Shown in pieces: positions 52,812-62,700 of a DNA stretch of 64,000 nt (within the stretch, counting starts at the first letter, position 1; every line of letters starts with the position of its first letter). Origin of the DNA: Gordonia zhaorongruii. GTDB lineage: Bacteria; Actinomycetota; Actinomycetes; Mycobacteriales; Mycobacteriaceae. The notes under the pieces are model-generated. The model was not told the origin of the DNA and searched no databases. It saw only the letters and a list, made by a program, of their open reading frames with translations. The stretch is taken from NCBI RefSeq assembly GCF_007559005.1, contig NZ_CP041763.1, forward strand, positions 2,016,463-2,080,462, in the 5' to 3' direction. A program made the translations under genes and the position numbers.

Positions 52812-54185
52812 CTATGACAGCAGCACTCCTGGATTGAGCAGCCCCTCGGGGTCGAGGGCGTTCTTGATGATGCTCGTCAGTTCCATCACGTCGTCGCCCA
52901 CCTGGTCACGGAGGAAGTCCTTCTTGAGGCGACCGACGCCGTGTTCGCCGGTGATGGTGCCGCCGAGTTCGATCGCCAGAGTCATGATCTCGCCGAACGC
53001 CTGGTTGGCACGCGCCGTCTCGTCGGCGTCGTTCGGGTCGTGCACGATCAGCGGATGCGTGTTGCCGTCGCCCGCGTGTGCGATGACCGCGATCGTGACG
53101 TCGTTCGCCGTCGCGATCGCCTCGACTCCGTCGATCAGAGCAGGCAAGGACGGAAGCGGAACCCCGACATCCTCCAGGAGTAACGATCCGATCCGTTCGA
53201 CGGCCGGTATCGCCATGCGCCGGGCCGTGGTGAACGCTTCGGATTCGACCGGGTCGGAAGTGGAGAACACGTCGACGCCTCCACACGCGGAGAATGCCTC
53301 TTCGATGATCGCCACCTCTGCGGCTCCGGCCGGGCCCGGCGCATCGGACTGCGCGACGAGCAACGCCCCGGCGCTCCGGTCCAGCCCCATCTTGAGCATG
53401 TCCTCGACGGCGTTGATAGACGCCGAATCCATGAACTCGAGCATCGCCGGACGGATCTGCGACGTGACTGCGAGCACCGCCTCGCTGGCCGCGCGCACGT
53501 TCGGGAACGATCCGACGACAGTGCAGGCGGGCGCCTGCGGCGGCAGAAGCCGGAGCGTCACCTCGGTGACGATGCCGAGCAGCCCCTCGCTCCCGACGAA
53601 CAGTTTGGTGAGCGGCAGCCCGGCGGAATCCTTGAGCTGCTTGCCACCCACTCGCACCGCGCGTCCGTCGGCGAGCACCACCTGCAGGCCCAGGACGTAG
53701 TCGGTGGTGACGCCGTACTTGACGCAGCAGAGTCCGCCGGCGTTGGTGGCGACATTGCCGCCGATGGAGCAGATCTCGAACGACGACGGATCGGGCGGGT
53801 ACCAGAGCCCGTTCTCCTTCGCCGCTGCCTTCACCTCGGCGTTGACCAGGCCGGGCTGAGCGACGGCGGTCCGCGTCGCGGTATCGATGGACAGCTCGCG
53901 CATCTTCTCCGTCGACAACGTGATCGCGCCGTCGACGGCGGTCGACCCACCGGACAGGCTCGTCCCCAACCCGCGCGTGATGATCGGAACCTGGTGCTCG
54001 GCGCACCAACGGACCGTAGTCTGCACCTGCTCGGTGGTAGTCGGGCGCACGAGTGCGAGCGGCGTTCCGGCCGCGGGATCGAATGCCCGGTCCTGTCGGT
54101 ATCCGCCTAGAATGTCCGGATCGGTGACGACCATCCCGTCCGGCAGTGCAGTGGTCAGCGACGATAAATCCGGTGCAGAACTCAT
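52812..54185 (-). CDS. FAD-linked 2-hydroxyacid dehydrogenase (GlcD/D-lactate type)
   Basis: A 457-residue VAO-family flavoprotein. The PP-loop region TRGLGTSLSGGSTAVDGAI and SIGGNVATNAGGLCCVKYG bind FAD; VGSEGLLGIVTEVTLRLLP follows. The C-terminal cap contains the metal-binding HAGDGNTHP and GEHGVGRLKKDFL, as in D-lactate, glycolate and D-2-hydroxyglutarate dehydrogenases. The substrate is not set by motif. ATG 54185 begins the family N-terminus. It stands alone on the minus strand. Confidence 0.9.
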   Translation of the reverse strand: MSSAPDLSSLTTALPDGMVVTDPDILGGYRQDRAFDPAAGTPLALVRPTTTEQVQTTVRWCAEHQVPIITRGLGTSLSGGSTAVDGAITLSTEKMRELSIDTATRTAVAQPGLVNAEVKAAAKENGLWYPPDPSSFEICSIGGNVATNAGGLCCVKYGVTTDYVLGLQVVLADGRAVRVGGKQLKDSAGLPLTKLFVGSEGLLGIVTEVTLRLLPPQAPACTVVGSFPNVRAASEAVLAVTSQIRPAMLEFMDSASINAVEDMLKMGLDRSAGALLVAQSDAPGPAGAAEVAIIEEAFSACGGVDVFSTSDPVESEAFTTARRMAIPAVERIGSLLLEDVGVPLPSLPALIDGVEAIATANDVTIAVIAHAGDGNTHPLIVHDPNDADETARANQAFGEIMTLAIELGGTITGEHGVGRLKKDFLRDQVGDDVMELTSIIKNALDPEGLLNPGVLLS

Positions 54186-54393
54186 GCCGGTCACCCTAAT
54201 GCGCACGACGACCCGGGTGTGAGCCGGCTTGCACCCAAGTTCCAAAGGTGAGCTGAATCTGTGGTTGAATCCCACACGCGCCAGGCTGGCAACCGGGCTG
54301 GACGTGGGGGCGTCGCCACTCTCGCTGAAACCGTTGCCGATTCCAGCCGACCGCGCAGCGACAACCGTGGCGGACGGAATGGAGTCTCGCGAA

Positions 54394-55092
54394 GTGAAGA
54401 AGCTCAAACGCGCCCTGGTCGTGATGGCGACCCTCGCCGGCATGGCAGCGCTCGTGCCTGCTCAGGCCGCCGAAGCAGCTCCCCGAGCCACAGTCGGAGG
54501 CGGCTCGGGAATCGTTCTCAACGGCAACGCACGATGCACTATGACGACGGTCGGTCACGATCGCACCGGGCAGCTCGTCGGCCTCACAGCCGGCCACTGC
54601 GGCCCGCTCGGCGCACCGGTGACGTCCGAACGCACCCCGAAGGCCGGCGTCATCGGCCGTGTCATGGCAGCCAGCCCGCGCATGGACGTCGCCGTGATCA
54701 ACCTCGACCAGGCACGGGTCCGCCCTGTCCGCCAGGTGGGCAAGGCCCGCATCTACAAGGTGGGCTCGTACCCGCGTCCGCACTCGAACGTGTGCAAGCA
54801 GGGCCGGTCGACCGGCTTCACCTGTGGACCGACGCTGCTGTTCCAGGGCGACGCGACGCTCAACTACGTGTGCTCCAACCACGGCGACTCGGGCGGCCCG
54901 ATCATCTCGCGCGGTCGCGTCGTCGGAATGCTGAACGGCGCACTGCGCGTCGCAGGCCCGGGCACGCCGTCGATCGCATGCACCAACCGGAACGTCCCGC
55001 TGCACAGCCCGATGATCGCCACCAAGATGACCGACATCCTCAAGACGCTCAACCGCGTCGACACCCCGGGAAACGGGTTCCGCCCGATCTGA
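54394..55092 (+). CDS. Secreted trypsin-like serine protease (S1 family)
   Basis: A 232-residue exported protease. The GTG at 54394 follows GGAG by 9 bp; KKLKRALVV, a hydrophobic core and PAQAAEAAP form the signal peptide. The catalytic triad is visible: His68 (LTAGHCG), Asp98 (RMDVAVINL) and Ser167 (NHGDSGGPI). It is smaller than streptogrisins and lacks a long pro-region. Six Cys suggest disulfides. Its target is unknown. The strong hairpin at 55121 separates it from the convergent PepSY lipoprotein. Confidence 0.87.
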   Translation: MKKLKRALVVMATLAGMAALVPAQAAEAAPRATVGGGSGIVLNGNARCTMTTVGHDRTGQLVGLTAGHCGPLGAPVTSERTPKAGVIGRVMAASPRMDVAVINLDQARVRPVRQVGKARIYKVGSYPRPHSNVCKQGRSTGFTCGPTLLFQGDATLNYVCSNHGDSGGPIISRGRVVGMLNGALRVAGPGTPSIACTNRNVPLHSPMIATKMTDILKTLNRVDTPGNGFRPI

Positions 55093-55120
55093 CCGTTGCC
55101 CGGTACGCACCGACGACATG

Positions 55121-55154
55121 ACGAAGGGCCACTCCGTTCGGAGTGGCCCTTCGT
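55121..55154. terminator. Bidirectional terminator between protease and PepSY genes
   Basis: A 15-bp perfect stem (ACGAAGGGCCACTCC at 55121-55135 with its complement at 55140-55154) and a 4-nt loop lie between convergent stops. No long T run follows, as is common in actinobacteria. It should end transcription in both directions. Confidence 0.85.
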
Positions 55155-55173
55155 CGTTCGTACCAGCTGCTGA

Positions 55174-55818
55174 TCAGTCGTCGACTTCGATGACGTTGCC
55201 CGTCACGGCATCCACCTCGACCTCCCGGTCGTCGTCGCCGTTCGCCGAGATGTCGATCGTGTAGGTGGTGCGGTCGCCGTCGTCGTCATCATCGCGATCG
55301 AGGCTCCACTCGGTGACTCGTCCGGGGACCCTCTCCAGTGCGACCTTCTGCGCATCCTCCGGCGTCTTGAGGGTGCCAACGTCGAACGTCTCGTTACGGT
55401 CGTCGTCATCGTCGTCATCACCGTCCCCGTCGCGCTGAACCACTTCACCGGTCTGCGCGTCCACGTGGACTTCGCGCTCCTGATTGCCCGCAGACAGTTC
55501 GACGTCGTACACGTACCGGTCGCCCTCGCGGTCGAGCGTCAGGTCCGACACCTCCCCGTCCGCCTCGGCCTTCGCCTTGTTGACGGCGTCGCGCCAGTCG
55601 ATGGGCACCATCAGGACACCAGACTGGTCGTCGGCCCCCGACGGCGAAGTCGGAGCGCTCGGCGATCCCCGCTCGGGTGTCTGCGATCCGGCAGGCGCGG
55701 TCTCGGTGACGGTGCTGGCCGGCGCCGGCTCGGGGTCGTCGCCGCACGCTGCGAGCGGGACGGTGAGGGCGAAGGCGGCGCCGACTGCGGCGATTCTCGG
55801 TACGGTCCGGTTCGTCAT
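55174..55818 (-). CDS. PepSY-domain lipoprotein
   Basis: A 214-residue lipoprotein. The signal ends with the lipobox LAAC (Cys25), followed by a Pro/Ser/Thr-rich linker. Two PepSY units follow: VNKAKAEADGEVSDLTLDR to VHVDAQTGEVVQRD (about 78-128) and AQKVALERVPGRVTEWSLDR to VEVDAVTGNVIEVDD (about 155-214), joined by Asp runs. PepSY domains inhibit peptidases or bind metals in the envelope. The adjacent secreted protease makes a protease-inhibitor pair conceivable, though they are convergent. The acidic runs might bind calcium. Confidence 0.86.
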   Translation of the reverse strand: MTNRTVPRIAAVGAAFALTVPLAACGDDPEPAPASTVTETAPAGSQTPERGSPSAPTSPSGADDQSGVLMVPIDWRDAVNKAKAEADGEVSDLTLDREGDRYVYDVELSAGNQEREVHVDAQTGEVVQRDGDGDDDDDDDRNETFDVGTLKTPEDAQKVALERVPGRVTEWSLDRDDDDDGDRTTYTIDISANGDDDREVEVDAVTGNVIEVDD

Positions 55819-55907
55819 ACCACCTAAGGTACCGATAGTTCCTGAACCCGGCAGTGGGAAGCGTCGTCCCAGTGCATACGCTCAACGAACCAGCTCAATG
55901 CACCGGT

Positions 55908-56927
55908 TCAATGCGCCAGTGAGGACTTCTCCCGCGCATGCGGCGACGATGCGAACATGTTGAATCCGAGCGCGCACGAGATGTAGGCGGCGGCGTGCTG
56001 GCCGCGAACGCTGTTGCCGGCGAAATCGAGTCGCGGGGAGAACAGTCCGGTCGCGCCCTTACCCGGCGCGATGGAGACGATGCCGCCGGAGACGCCCGAC
56101 TTGGCCGGCGTGCCGATCTCGAACAGCCACTCGCCCGAGCGTTCGTACATGCCGCACGACGCCATCACGGCGAGAGTGTCGCTGCTCGCCTCATTGGAGA
56201 CGACTCGCTGGCCGGTGATCGGGTTGACGCCGCCGTCGGCGAGAGTCGCGCCCATCACTGCGAGGTCGTCGGCGGTCACCATCAGCGAGCACTGCCGCGT
56301 GTACACCTCGACGGCCTCCGCCGGATCCACCGCCATCCGTCCGTAGCTGTAGACCAGCCGGGCGATCGCCCGGTTGCGGTCATTGGTCCGCGTCTCCGAC
56401 TCGTAGACCTCCTCGCTCATCTCCAACGGCCGCCCAGCGAACGCCGACAGCCCCTCGCGCACGATGGTCCACCGCTCGTCGATGTTCTCGCCCGGCACCA
56501 GGGCGGTCGTGCCGATGGCGCCCGCGTTGACCATCGGGTTGAGCGGCCGGCCGTCGTTGAGCTCTACCGCCATCACCGAATCGAACGGCAGCCCGGTGTT
56601 GTTGACCCCGATTCGCGCGACCAACTCCTCACGCCCGTATCGCTCGCACATCAGCGCGAACATGAACGCCTTCGAGATGGACTGGACGGAGAACGCGACA
56701 TCGACATCGCCGACCGCATGCCTGCTGCCGTTGACTCCGACCAGGGAGATCCCGAACCACGACGGATCCGCTTCCGCGAGAGCCGGAATGTAGTCAGCGA
56801 CGATCCCGTCGTCGTTGCTCGCGTATCGCTCGTGTGCGTCGGTGATCAACTGGCCTACGCGGCTCAGCGACGGCAGATCGCCCGTCGATACCCGCTGCGG
56901 AACATCGCTCAGATCAGTCTGGATCAT
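55908..56927 (-). CDS. glsA: Glutaminase A
   Basis: A 339-residue serine-dependent glutaminase that deamidates glutamine to glutamate. The beta-lactamase-fold motif SISK (Ser83, Lys86, in FSVQSISKAFMF) is the nucleophile pair; NNTGLPFDSVMAVE, NPMVNAGAI, RNRAIARLVYSYGRM and PAKSGVSGGIVSIAPGKG (GKSGVxGGI type) are all present. The ATG at 56927 has AAGGGG upstream; longer in-frame extension lacks family sequence. It ends after a short variable tail. Confidence 0.93.
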   Translation of the reverse strand: MIQTDLSDVPQRVSTGDLPSLSRVGQLITDAHERYASNDDGIVADYIPALAEADPSWFGISLVGVNGSRHAVGDVDVAFSVQSISKAFMFALMCERYGREELVARIGVNNTGLPFDSVMAVELNDGRPLNPMVNAGAIGTTALVPGENIDERWTIVREGLSAFAGRPLEMSEEVYESETRTNDRNRAIARLVYSYGRMAVDPAEAVEVYTRQCSLMVTADDLAVMGATLADGGVNPITGQRVVSNEASSDTLAVMASCGMYERSGEWLFEIGTPAKSGVSGGIVSIAPGKGATGLFSPRLDFAGNSVRGQHAAAYISCALGFNMFASSPHAREKSSLAH

Positions 56928-57107
56928 GTGTCCCCTTCCCCCTGCATTCTGTGCCTTCTCCATACTGCCTGCCCCGCGCCCGATCGAGTGTCGGCTCTCC
57001 GCCATCACCTCGCCGGCCGCGGGTGTCGCGAGCACCTGCGCCATTGACCCCGATCCATCACCGGCGCACTCTGAAGCCACACCCTTCGAACCTGAAAGCG
57101 ACCCCCG

Positions 57108-57461
57108 ATGCGAGCCAAGAAGATCAGCACGAACATCCCCGTCGACGACATCGCATCGGCTCGCACCTTCTACACCGAGTTCCTCGGTCTGAGCACCGAG
57201 GAGTTCAACCTGGGCTGGGTCGCACGTTTCACCGACCCGGACTCCGGCGCGCATGTCCAGCTCGTCACCGGCGACAAGACGGCTCCAGCCGATTCGGCCA
57301 TGTCCGTACACGCCGACGACGTCGACGCGGCCTACGCCGAAGCGCAAGGACTCGGCTACGAGATCGTCTATCCGCTCACCACCGAGGAGTGGGGCGTCCG
57401 CCGGTTCTTCGTCCGCGCGCCCGACGGAACCCTGCTGAATATCGTCCAGCACCGCGAATAG
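57108..57461 (+). CDS. VOC (glyoxalase/bleomycin-resistance fold) protein
   Basis: A 117-residue single-domain VOC protein: KISTNIPVDDIASARTFYTEFLG, then VARFTDPDSGAHVQLV, then VRRFFVRAPDGTLLNIVQHRE. Possible metal ligands are His (SVHADDVD) and the Glu at the C-terminus. The family covers dioxygenases, glyoxalase and resistance proteins; no substrate can be named. It lies just before the palindromic element and the Wadjet operon. Confidence 0.85.
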   Translation: MRAKKISTNIPVDDIASARTFYTEFLGLSTEEFNLGWVARFTDPDSGAHVQLVTGDKTAPADSAMSVHADDVDAAYAEAQGLGYEIVYPLTTEEWGVRRFFVRAPDGTLLNIVQHRE

Positions 57462-57477
57462 GTCGCACTCGTCGTCT

Positions 57478-57541
57478 GAGTGGTACCGCACAGGAGCACC
57501 ATCGGCCTATAGAGCAATGCCGCCCCCGTGCGGTACCACTC
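57478..57541. repeat. Palindromic GGTACC-CTATAG element, copy B
   Basis: A 64-bp imperfect palindrome. The outer arms GAGTGGTACCGCAC (57478-57491) and GTGCGGTACCACTC (57528-57541) are perfect complements, and the centre is CTATAG (57507-57512). Its GGTACC cores start exactly 50 bp apart, as in copy A at 23863-23918. It lies 61 bp before jetA and may be a mobile palindromic repeat, an operator or a structured leader. Function is unknown. Confidence 0.75.
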
Positions 57542-57602
57542 CTCCGAGCATTCACTGCCGCCCTCGGTCTGGACACCGCATCCCACTCGATACCCTGACT
57601 CG

Positions 57603-59120
57603 ATGCAATTCGACGAGATCGTCGCGGTGCGGACCACGAGCGCCGCGTGGCGGCTGCTGCGGGCCGACAACGCCCCGCTGGTGCTGTCGTTCCTCGGCCG
57701 GGTGTTCGTCGACGACAACATTCGTGAGATCTCGGAGTCCGAGCTGGTCAGTCTTCTCGACGACGAACTTCACACGCTGAACGCCAAACTCGGCGACGGC
57801 TCCTACCCCCGCCCCCCGAAGGCCTACCTGGACGAATGGTCGGCGCCCGATACGGCCTGGCTGCGCAAGTACTACGTCGTCGAGAGCGACGAGCCCCACT
57901 ACGATGCGACACCGGCCGTCGAGCGGGCCGTCGCATGGGTGCGATCACTGCAGGACCGCAGCTTCGTGGGCACCGAGTCGCGGTTGAACACGGTCTTCGA
58001 CCTACTGCGTCAGATCGTCTACGGAACCAACACCGATCCCGAGGTCCGACTCGCCGAGCTGCGTCGGCGCCGGTCCGAGATCGATGCGGAGATCCAAGCT
58101 GTCGAACGGGGCGAGGTCAGCGTGCTCGACGCGTCGCGCCGCCGGGACCGCTACCAGCAGTTCGGCGATGTCGCCCGGGCATTGCTCTCGGACTTCCGCG
58201 AAGTGGAGGGCAACTTCCGCATGCTGGACCGCCAGATGCGTCAACGCATCGCCACCTGGCGCGGCACCAAGGGCGAACTGCTGGACGAGATCGTCGGCAG
58301 TCGCACCCTCATCAGCGACTCAGACCAGGGACGAAGCTTCCAGGCCTTCTACGACCTGCTGTTGTCCGCTGACCGTCTCGACGAACTCGACCGACTGGTC
58401 CGCGAAGCACAAGCCCTCGACGACGTCGCCGACACCGACAGCCGCCTCACCAACATCCACCACGACTGGCTCGACGCGGGCACGCGCGCGCAGGAGACGG
58501 TTCGCCGACTCTCCGAACAGCTGCGCCGATTCCTGGACGACCAGGCCTGGCTGGAGAACCGTCGGGTCATGGACCTGCTCCGCAACATCGAGGCTTCGGC
58601 GTACACGGTGCGCGATCTACCGGCCGCCGAGTTCGGACACGGGATCGATTCGCCCACGCCGACGGTGAACCTGCCGATGGAGCGCCCTCTCTACCGGAGG
58701 ACGGCAACCGTCGAGGTTTCGAGCGACGACGTCGAAGAGGGCGAGTCGGACGGTGATTCGGATGCGTTGTTCGAACAGATCCACGTCGATCCAGCGCCGC
58801 TCATCGACGGCGTCCGCAAGGTTCTGCGCGGGCGGGACCAGGTGACGCTCGCCGAAGTCGTCGCCGGCGCTCCGCTGCAGCAAGGACTGGCCGAGCTGGT
58901 CACCTACCTGTCTTTGACCGACGAGAGTTTCGCGAAGGTGTTCGACGAGAAGGCCGAGGAGGCCGTGTCGTGGACCGACGAGACGGGCACCGGGCGCACC
59001 GCCCGCGTACCGCGTGTCATCTTCACCCGCGCAGTATCGACCCCGGCACCATCTGCCACCGTACCGTCCACCACCGCACCGTCCACCACCGTGCCACCGA
59101 CCGAGCAGGAGGGCCCATGA
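57603..59120 (+). CDS. jetA: Wadjet system kleisin-like protein JetA (DUF3375)
   Basis: A 505-residue DUF3375 protein, the JetA/MukF-like kleisin of a Wadjet (Ept/Mks) system that detects small circular DNA. It starts MQFDEIVAVRTTSAAWRLLR, then SFLGRVFVDDNIREIS, a helical central part with RFLDDQAWLENRRVMDLLRNIEA, and ends in a Thr/Pro/Ser-rich tail. Length matches the family. The ATG at 57603 is favoured over in-frame upstream sequence by alignment of the family start. It overlaps jetB by 4 bp, so the operon is translationally coupled. Confidence 0.93.
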   Translation: MQFDEIVAVRTTSAAWRLLRADNAPLVLSFLGRVFVDDNIREISESELVSLLDDELHTLNAKLGDGSYPRPPKAYLDEWSAPDTAWLRKYYVVESDEPHYDATPAVERAVAWVRSLQDRSFVGTESRLNTVFDLLRQIVYGTNTDPEVRLAELRRRRSEIDAEIQAVERGEVSVLDASRRRDRYQQFGDVARALLSDFREVEGNFRMLDRQMRQRIATWRGTKGELLDEIVGSRTLISDSDQGRSFQAFYDLLLSADRLDELDRLVREAQALDDVADTDSRLTNIHHDWLDAGTRAQETVRRLSEQLRRFLDDQAWLENRRVMDLLRNIEASAYTVRDLPAAEFGHGIDSPTPTVNLPMERPLYRRTATVEVSSDDVEEGESDGDSDALFEQIHVDPAPLIDGVRKVLRGRDQVTLAEVVAGAPLQQGLAELVTYLSLTDESFAKVFDEKAEEAVSWTDETGTGRTARVPRVIFTRAVSTPAPSATVPSTTAPSTTVPPTEQEGP

Positions 59121-59716
59121 GCCGCGCCGTGCCCCGCGACGAGCTGAACCTGTCCCTGGCGGTCACGTCGCTGATGAGGGGCGTCGTCTATCGCGACGCA
59201 GCCGAGACGACGTGGCAGCACGTCGTCGGGCTGGCTGCGCAGGTCAGCGACCACGTGGCGACCATCGGCCTGCAGGTGGTGATCGACGAGGCTGAGGGGT
59301 ACGCGTTTCTGCGCTCGAAGTCGGACGACGAACTCGCCGACCTCGGGATCCCGCGATTGGTTGCCCGGCATCAGCTGCCGTTGCACACCTCGCTGCTGCT
59401 CGCCCTGATGCGCAAACGACTCGCCGAGCACGACACCACCGATGCAGGCAACCGTCTGGTCCTCACGGGCGACGAGTTGCGCGAGATGCTCAGCCCGTTC
59501 TTCCCCGCGACCACCAACGAGGCCCGCACCACCGACCAAGCCGACACCGCGGTCCGGCGCGTCACCGATCTCGGGTTCCTGCGCCGCATGCCCGGTCAGG
59601 ACGGCGAGTTCGAGGTGCGCCGTGTGATCAAGGCGTTCGTCGACGCGCAGTGGCTCGCCGACCTGGACGCTCACCTCGCCGAGTACACCGAGATCATCCG
59701 CGAGGAGGCACGATGA
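59117..59716 (+). CDS. jetB: Wadjet system MukE-like protein JetB (DUF4194)
   Basis: A 199-residue DUF4194 protein, the JetB/MukE-like winged-helix subunit that bridges kleisin and SMC. Blocks include NLSLAVTSLMRGVVYRDAAETTW, GLQVVIDEAEGYAFLRSK, ARHQLPLHTSLLLALMRKRL and ATTNEARTTDQADTAVRRVTDLGFL. It shares ATGA overlaps with both jetA and jetC. The family keeps this size. Confidence 0.93.
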   Translation: MSRAVPRDELNLSLAVTSLMRGVVYRDAAETTWQHVVGLAAQVSDHVATIGLQVVIDEAEGYAFLRSKSDDELADLGIPRLVARHQLPLHTSLLLALMRKRLAEHDTTDAGNRLVLTGDELREMLSPFFPATTNEARTTDQADTAVRRVTDLGFLRRMPGQDGEFEVRRVIKAFVDAQWLADLDAHLAEYTEIIREEAR

Positions 59717-62700
59717 CCACGACGGGACTGTTCGCGGCCACCGAGTTGGAGAGCAACGAATCGGCTCGGTCGGGTTTCCGGCTGCAGAAGTTCCAGGTGT
59801 TCAACTGGGGCACGTTCGATCAGCGAGTGTGGACGCTCGACCTCGCCGGCGAGAACGGGCTGCTGACTGGCGACATCGGATCGGGCAAATCGACCCTCGT
59901 CGACGCCCTCACCACCCTCCTCGTTCCGGCGCACCGCGTCGCCTACAACAAGGCTGCCGGCGGCGAATCGCGCGAGCGCGACCTGCGGTCGTACGTGCTC
60001 GGCCACTACCGATCGGAGCGCAACGACGCCACGGGTTCGTCGCGGCCGGTGGCTTTGCGCGGGATGTCGAACTACTCGGTGATTTTGGGCGTCTTCGCCA
60101 ACGAGGGCTACGACGAGACCGTCACGTTGGCGCAGGTGTTCTCGATGCGCCACGACAGCGGCCAGCCGGAGCGGTTCTTCACCGTGACCGATCGAGGCCT
60201 GGACATCGCGACCGATTTCGCCGGCTTCGGCACCGACCTGCGAACGCTGCGCAAACGCCTGAAAGACAGCGGAACCCGCATCCACGAGCACTTCCCCGAG
60301 TACGGGCGCGACTACCGTCGCTCCCTCGCCGTGCGCTCGGAGCAGGCGATGGACCTGTTCCACCAGACGGTGTCGATGAAGGCCGTCGGCAACCTGAACG
60401 ACTTCGTTCGCGATCACATGCTCGAACCGTTCGATTCGAGCGGCTGGGTGCACACGATGGTGTCGCACTTCGAGGACCTGACGGCCGCGCACGACGCCGT
60501 CGTCCTGGCCCGCAGGCAGCTCACCGAGTTGTCCCCGTTGCTCGCCGACCACGACAAGTATCAGAGTCACGTCGAGATGGCGTCCGAATTCAAGGAGCGA
60601 CGCGGCGCCCTCCGTGCGTACTTCGCGAAGCAGCGGTCCGAGCTGCTGAGTACGGAGTTGGAGTCGTACAACCGCGATCTGTCGACAACTCGCAGCGAGC
60701 TCGAGGGAGTCGACCGCGATCTCGCTGATCTGCGGATCGAGCTGCGTGAGTTGGAGTTTCGTCAGGCCGGCCTGGGTGGCAACGACATAGCGGCTCTCGA
60801 GAATCAGATCGTCGAGGCGCAACGGCAACGCGAGGAGCGGGCTGGCGCATACGAGCGGTACACCCGCCTGCTCACCGACGCCGGACTCGCACCAGTCGAG
60901 GACCGCGGACAGTTCGAGCAGCGCCGCACCGAGGCGACCGACGCCGTCGTCGAGTTGGACGTCGAGACCGCCGACACCGCTAACTCGATCACTGAACTGG
61001 TGGTGGATCGTCGCCAGCTCGACGCCGAGGGACGTCGGATCGCCGGCGAGATCGCCAGCCTTCGCGAACGCACCAGCAACATCCCCGATCGCAACCTGCG
61101 GATGCGCGAGATGATCTGTCAGGGCGTCGGCGTGGAGCACGACGAGCTGCCGTTCGTCGGCGAGCTGATCGGCATTCGTGCCGACGAGAGTCGTTGGGAG
61201 GGTGCGGCCGAGCGTGTGCTGCGCGGCTTCGGACTGTCGCTGCTCGTCGCCGGCGATCTGTACGACCAGGTGTCGAGCTGGATCGACGCCAATCACCTCG
61301 GTGGCCGCCTCGTGTACTTCAGAGTTCCCGAGCGGGTGTCCGCCAACGCCGGACCGACTCCCCCGAGTAATGCGCTCGCCCACAAGCTCGACATCAAGGA
61401 CGGCCCGTTCTACACCTGGTTGGAGCGACGACTGTTCGAACGTGCTCGCCACGTCTGCGCGGAGTCTTTGGACGAGTTCCGCGGGGCGGACTACGCGGTC
61501 ACGGTGAGCGGCCAGGTCCGGTCGGGCGGCGGGCGGCACGAGAAGGACGACTCGCGGCGAGTCGACGATCAACGGAACTTCGTGCTCGGCTGGAGCAATG
61601 AGCAGAAGGTCAACGCTCTGTTCAGCGCGGGTCAGCGCGTACAGGACGATCTGAACCGGATCGACTCGGAGATCGAGGAAGCCGATGACCGACGCAAGCG
61701 ACTCATGGACCGGCGCAATGCATTGACGGGTGTGGACTCGTACTCGAGTTTCGATGTCGTGGATTGGATGTCGGCCGCGACGCGGATCGCCGAGCTGACC
61801 GGACGGAAGTCCGATCTGGAGCAGTCGTCGGACGAGCTCGCCGAGGTGACGGAGTCGATCTCGTCGACCCGTGATCAGGTATCGGTCACCGATGCGACGC
61901 GTGACGGACTGCGTGACAAGGTGTCGCGCCTCGAGGTGGCACGAACGCAAGCCGAACGATCACGCGGCGCGGCTCAGCAGGTCATGTCCGACCCGGACTT
62001 CGACTATGCGGCAACGTACTTCGATGCGATCACCGAATCGGTCGACGAGTACCGCGGCGCGGTCAGCGGCGGTGCGGACCACGAGCTGACGGCCGGTGAG
62101 TGCGCCGAACTGGAGGCAACGCTCGCCGAGCGACTGACCGATGCCGCCGAGCAGCATTCGAGCCGGGCGGGGACGTTCGAGACCCGTGTGGTGAACCGGA
62201 TGTCGGAGTTCAATCGGAACCACCCGGTACTCACGACCGAACTGGACGCCGACATCGCATCGGCGCAGGAGTACCGCGAATTGCATCGCCGTCTCGCCGA
62301 AGACGATCTGCCCCGGTTCGAGAACGAGTTCAAGAGCTACCTGAACACGAACGCGATCCGTGACATCGCGATCTTCGCTGCCAAACTCAACAAGGAAGTG
62401 CACCTGATCCACTCGAAGATCGACACGATCAACGAGTCGCTCGCCGGCATCGAGTACAACACCGGTCGGTACATCCGACTCGAGGTGAATCCGACGCAGT
62501 CACAGGAGATCCGAGAGTTCCGCGCGGATCTGCGCCGGTGCAGCGATGGCGAGATGGAGCTGGGCACCGAGGAGGAGACGTACACCGAGGAGAAGTTCCT
62601 GCTCGTCAAGGCGATCGTCGAACGCTTCCGTGGCCGCGAGGGTTTCGCCGAAATCGACCGTCGCTGGACCGAACTGGTGACCGACGTTCGCAACTGGGTG

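Noticed and set aside
57528..57602. Upstream start for jetA
   Set aside because: It would run through the palindromic element and lacks the family N-terminus, which begins at ATG 57603.
59671..61950. A 759-codon minus-strand frame opposite jetC
   Set aside because: It is antisense shadow of a clear SMC-like gene; composition is low-complexity Val/Arg/Gln without domains.
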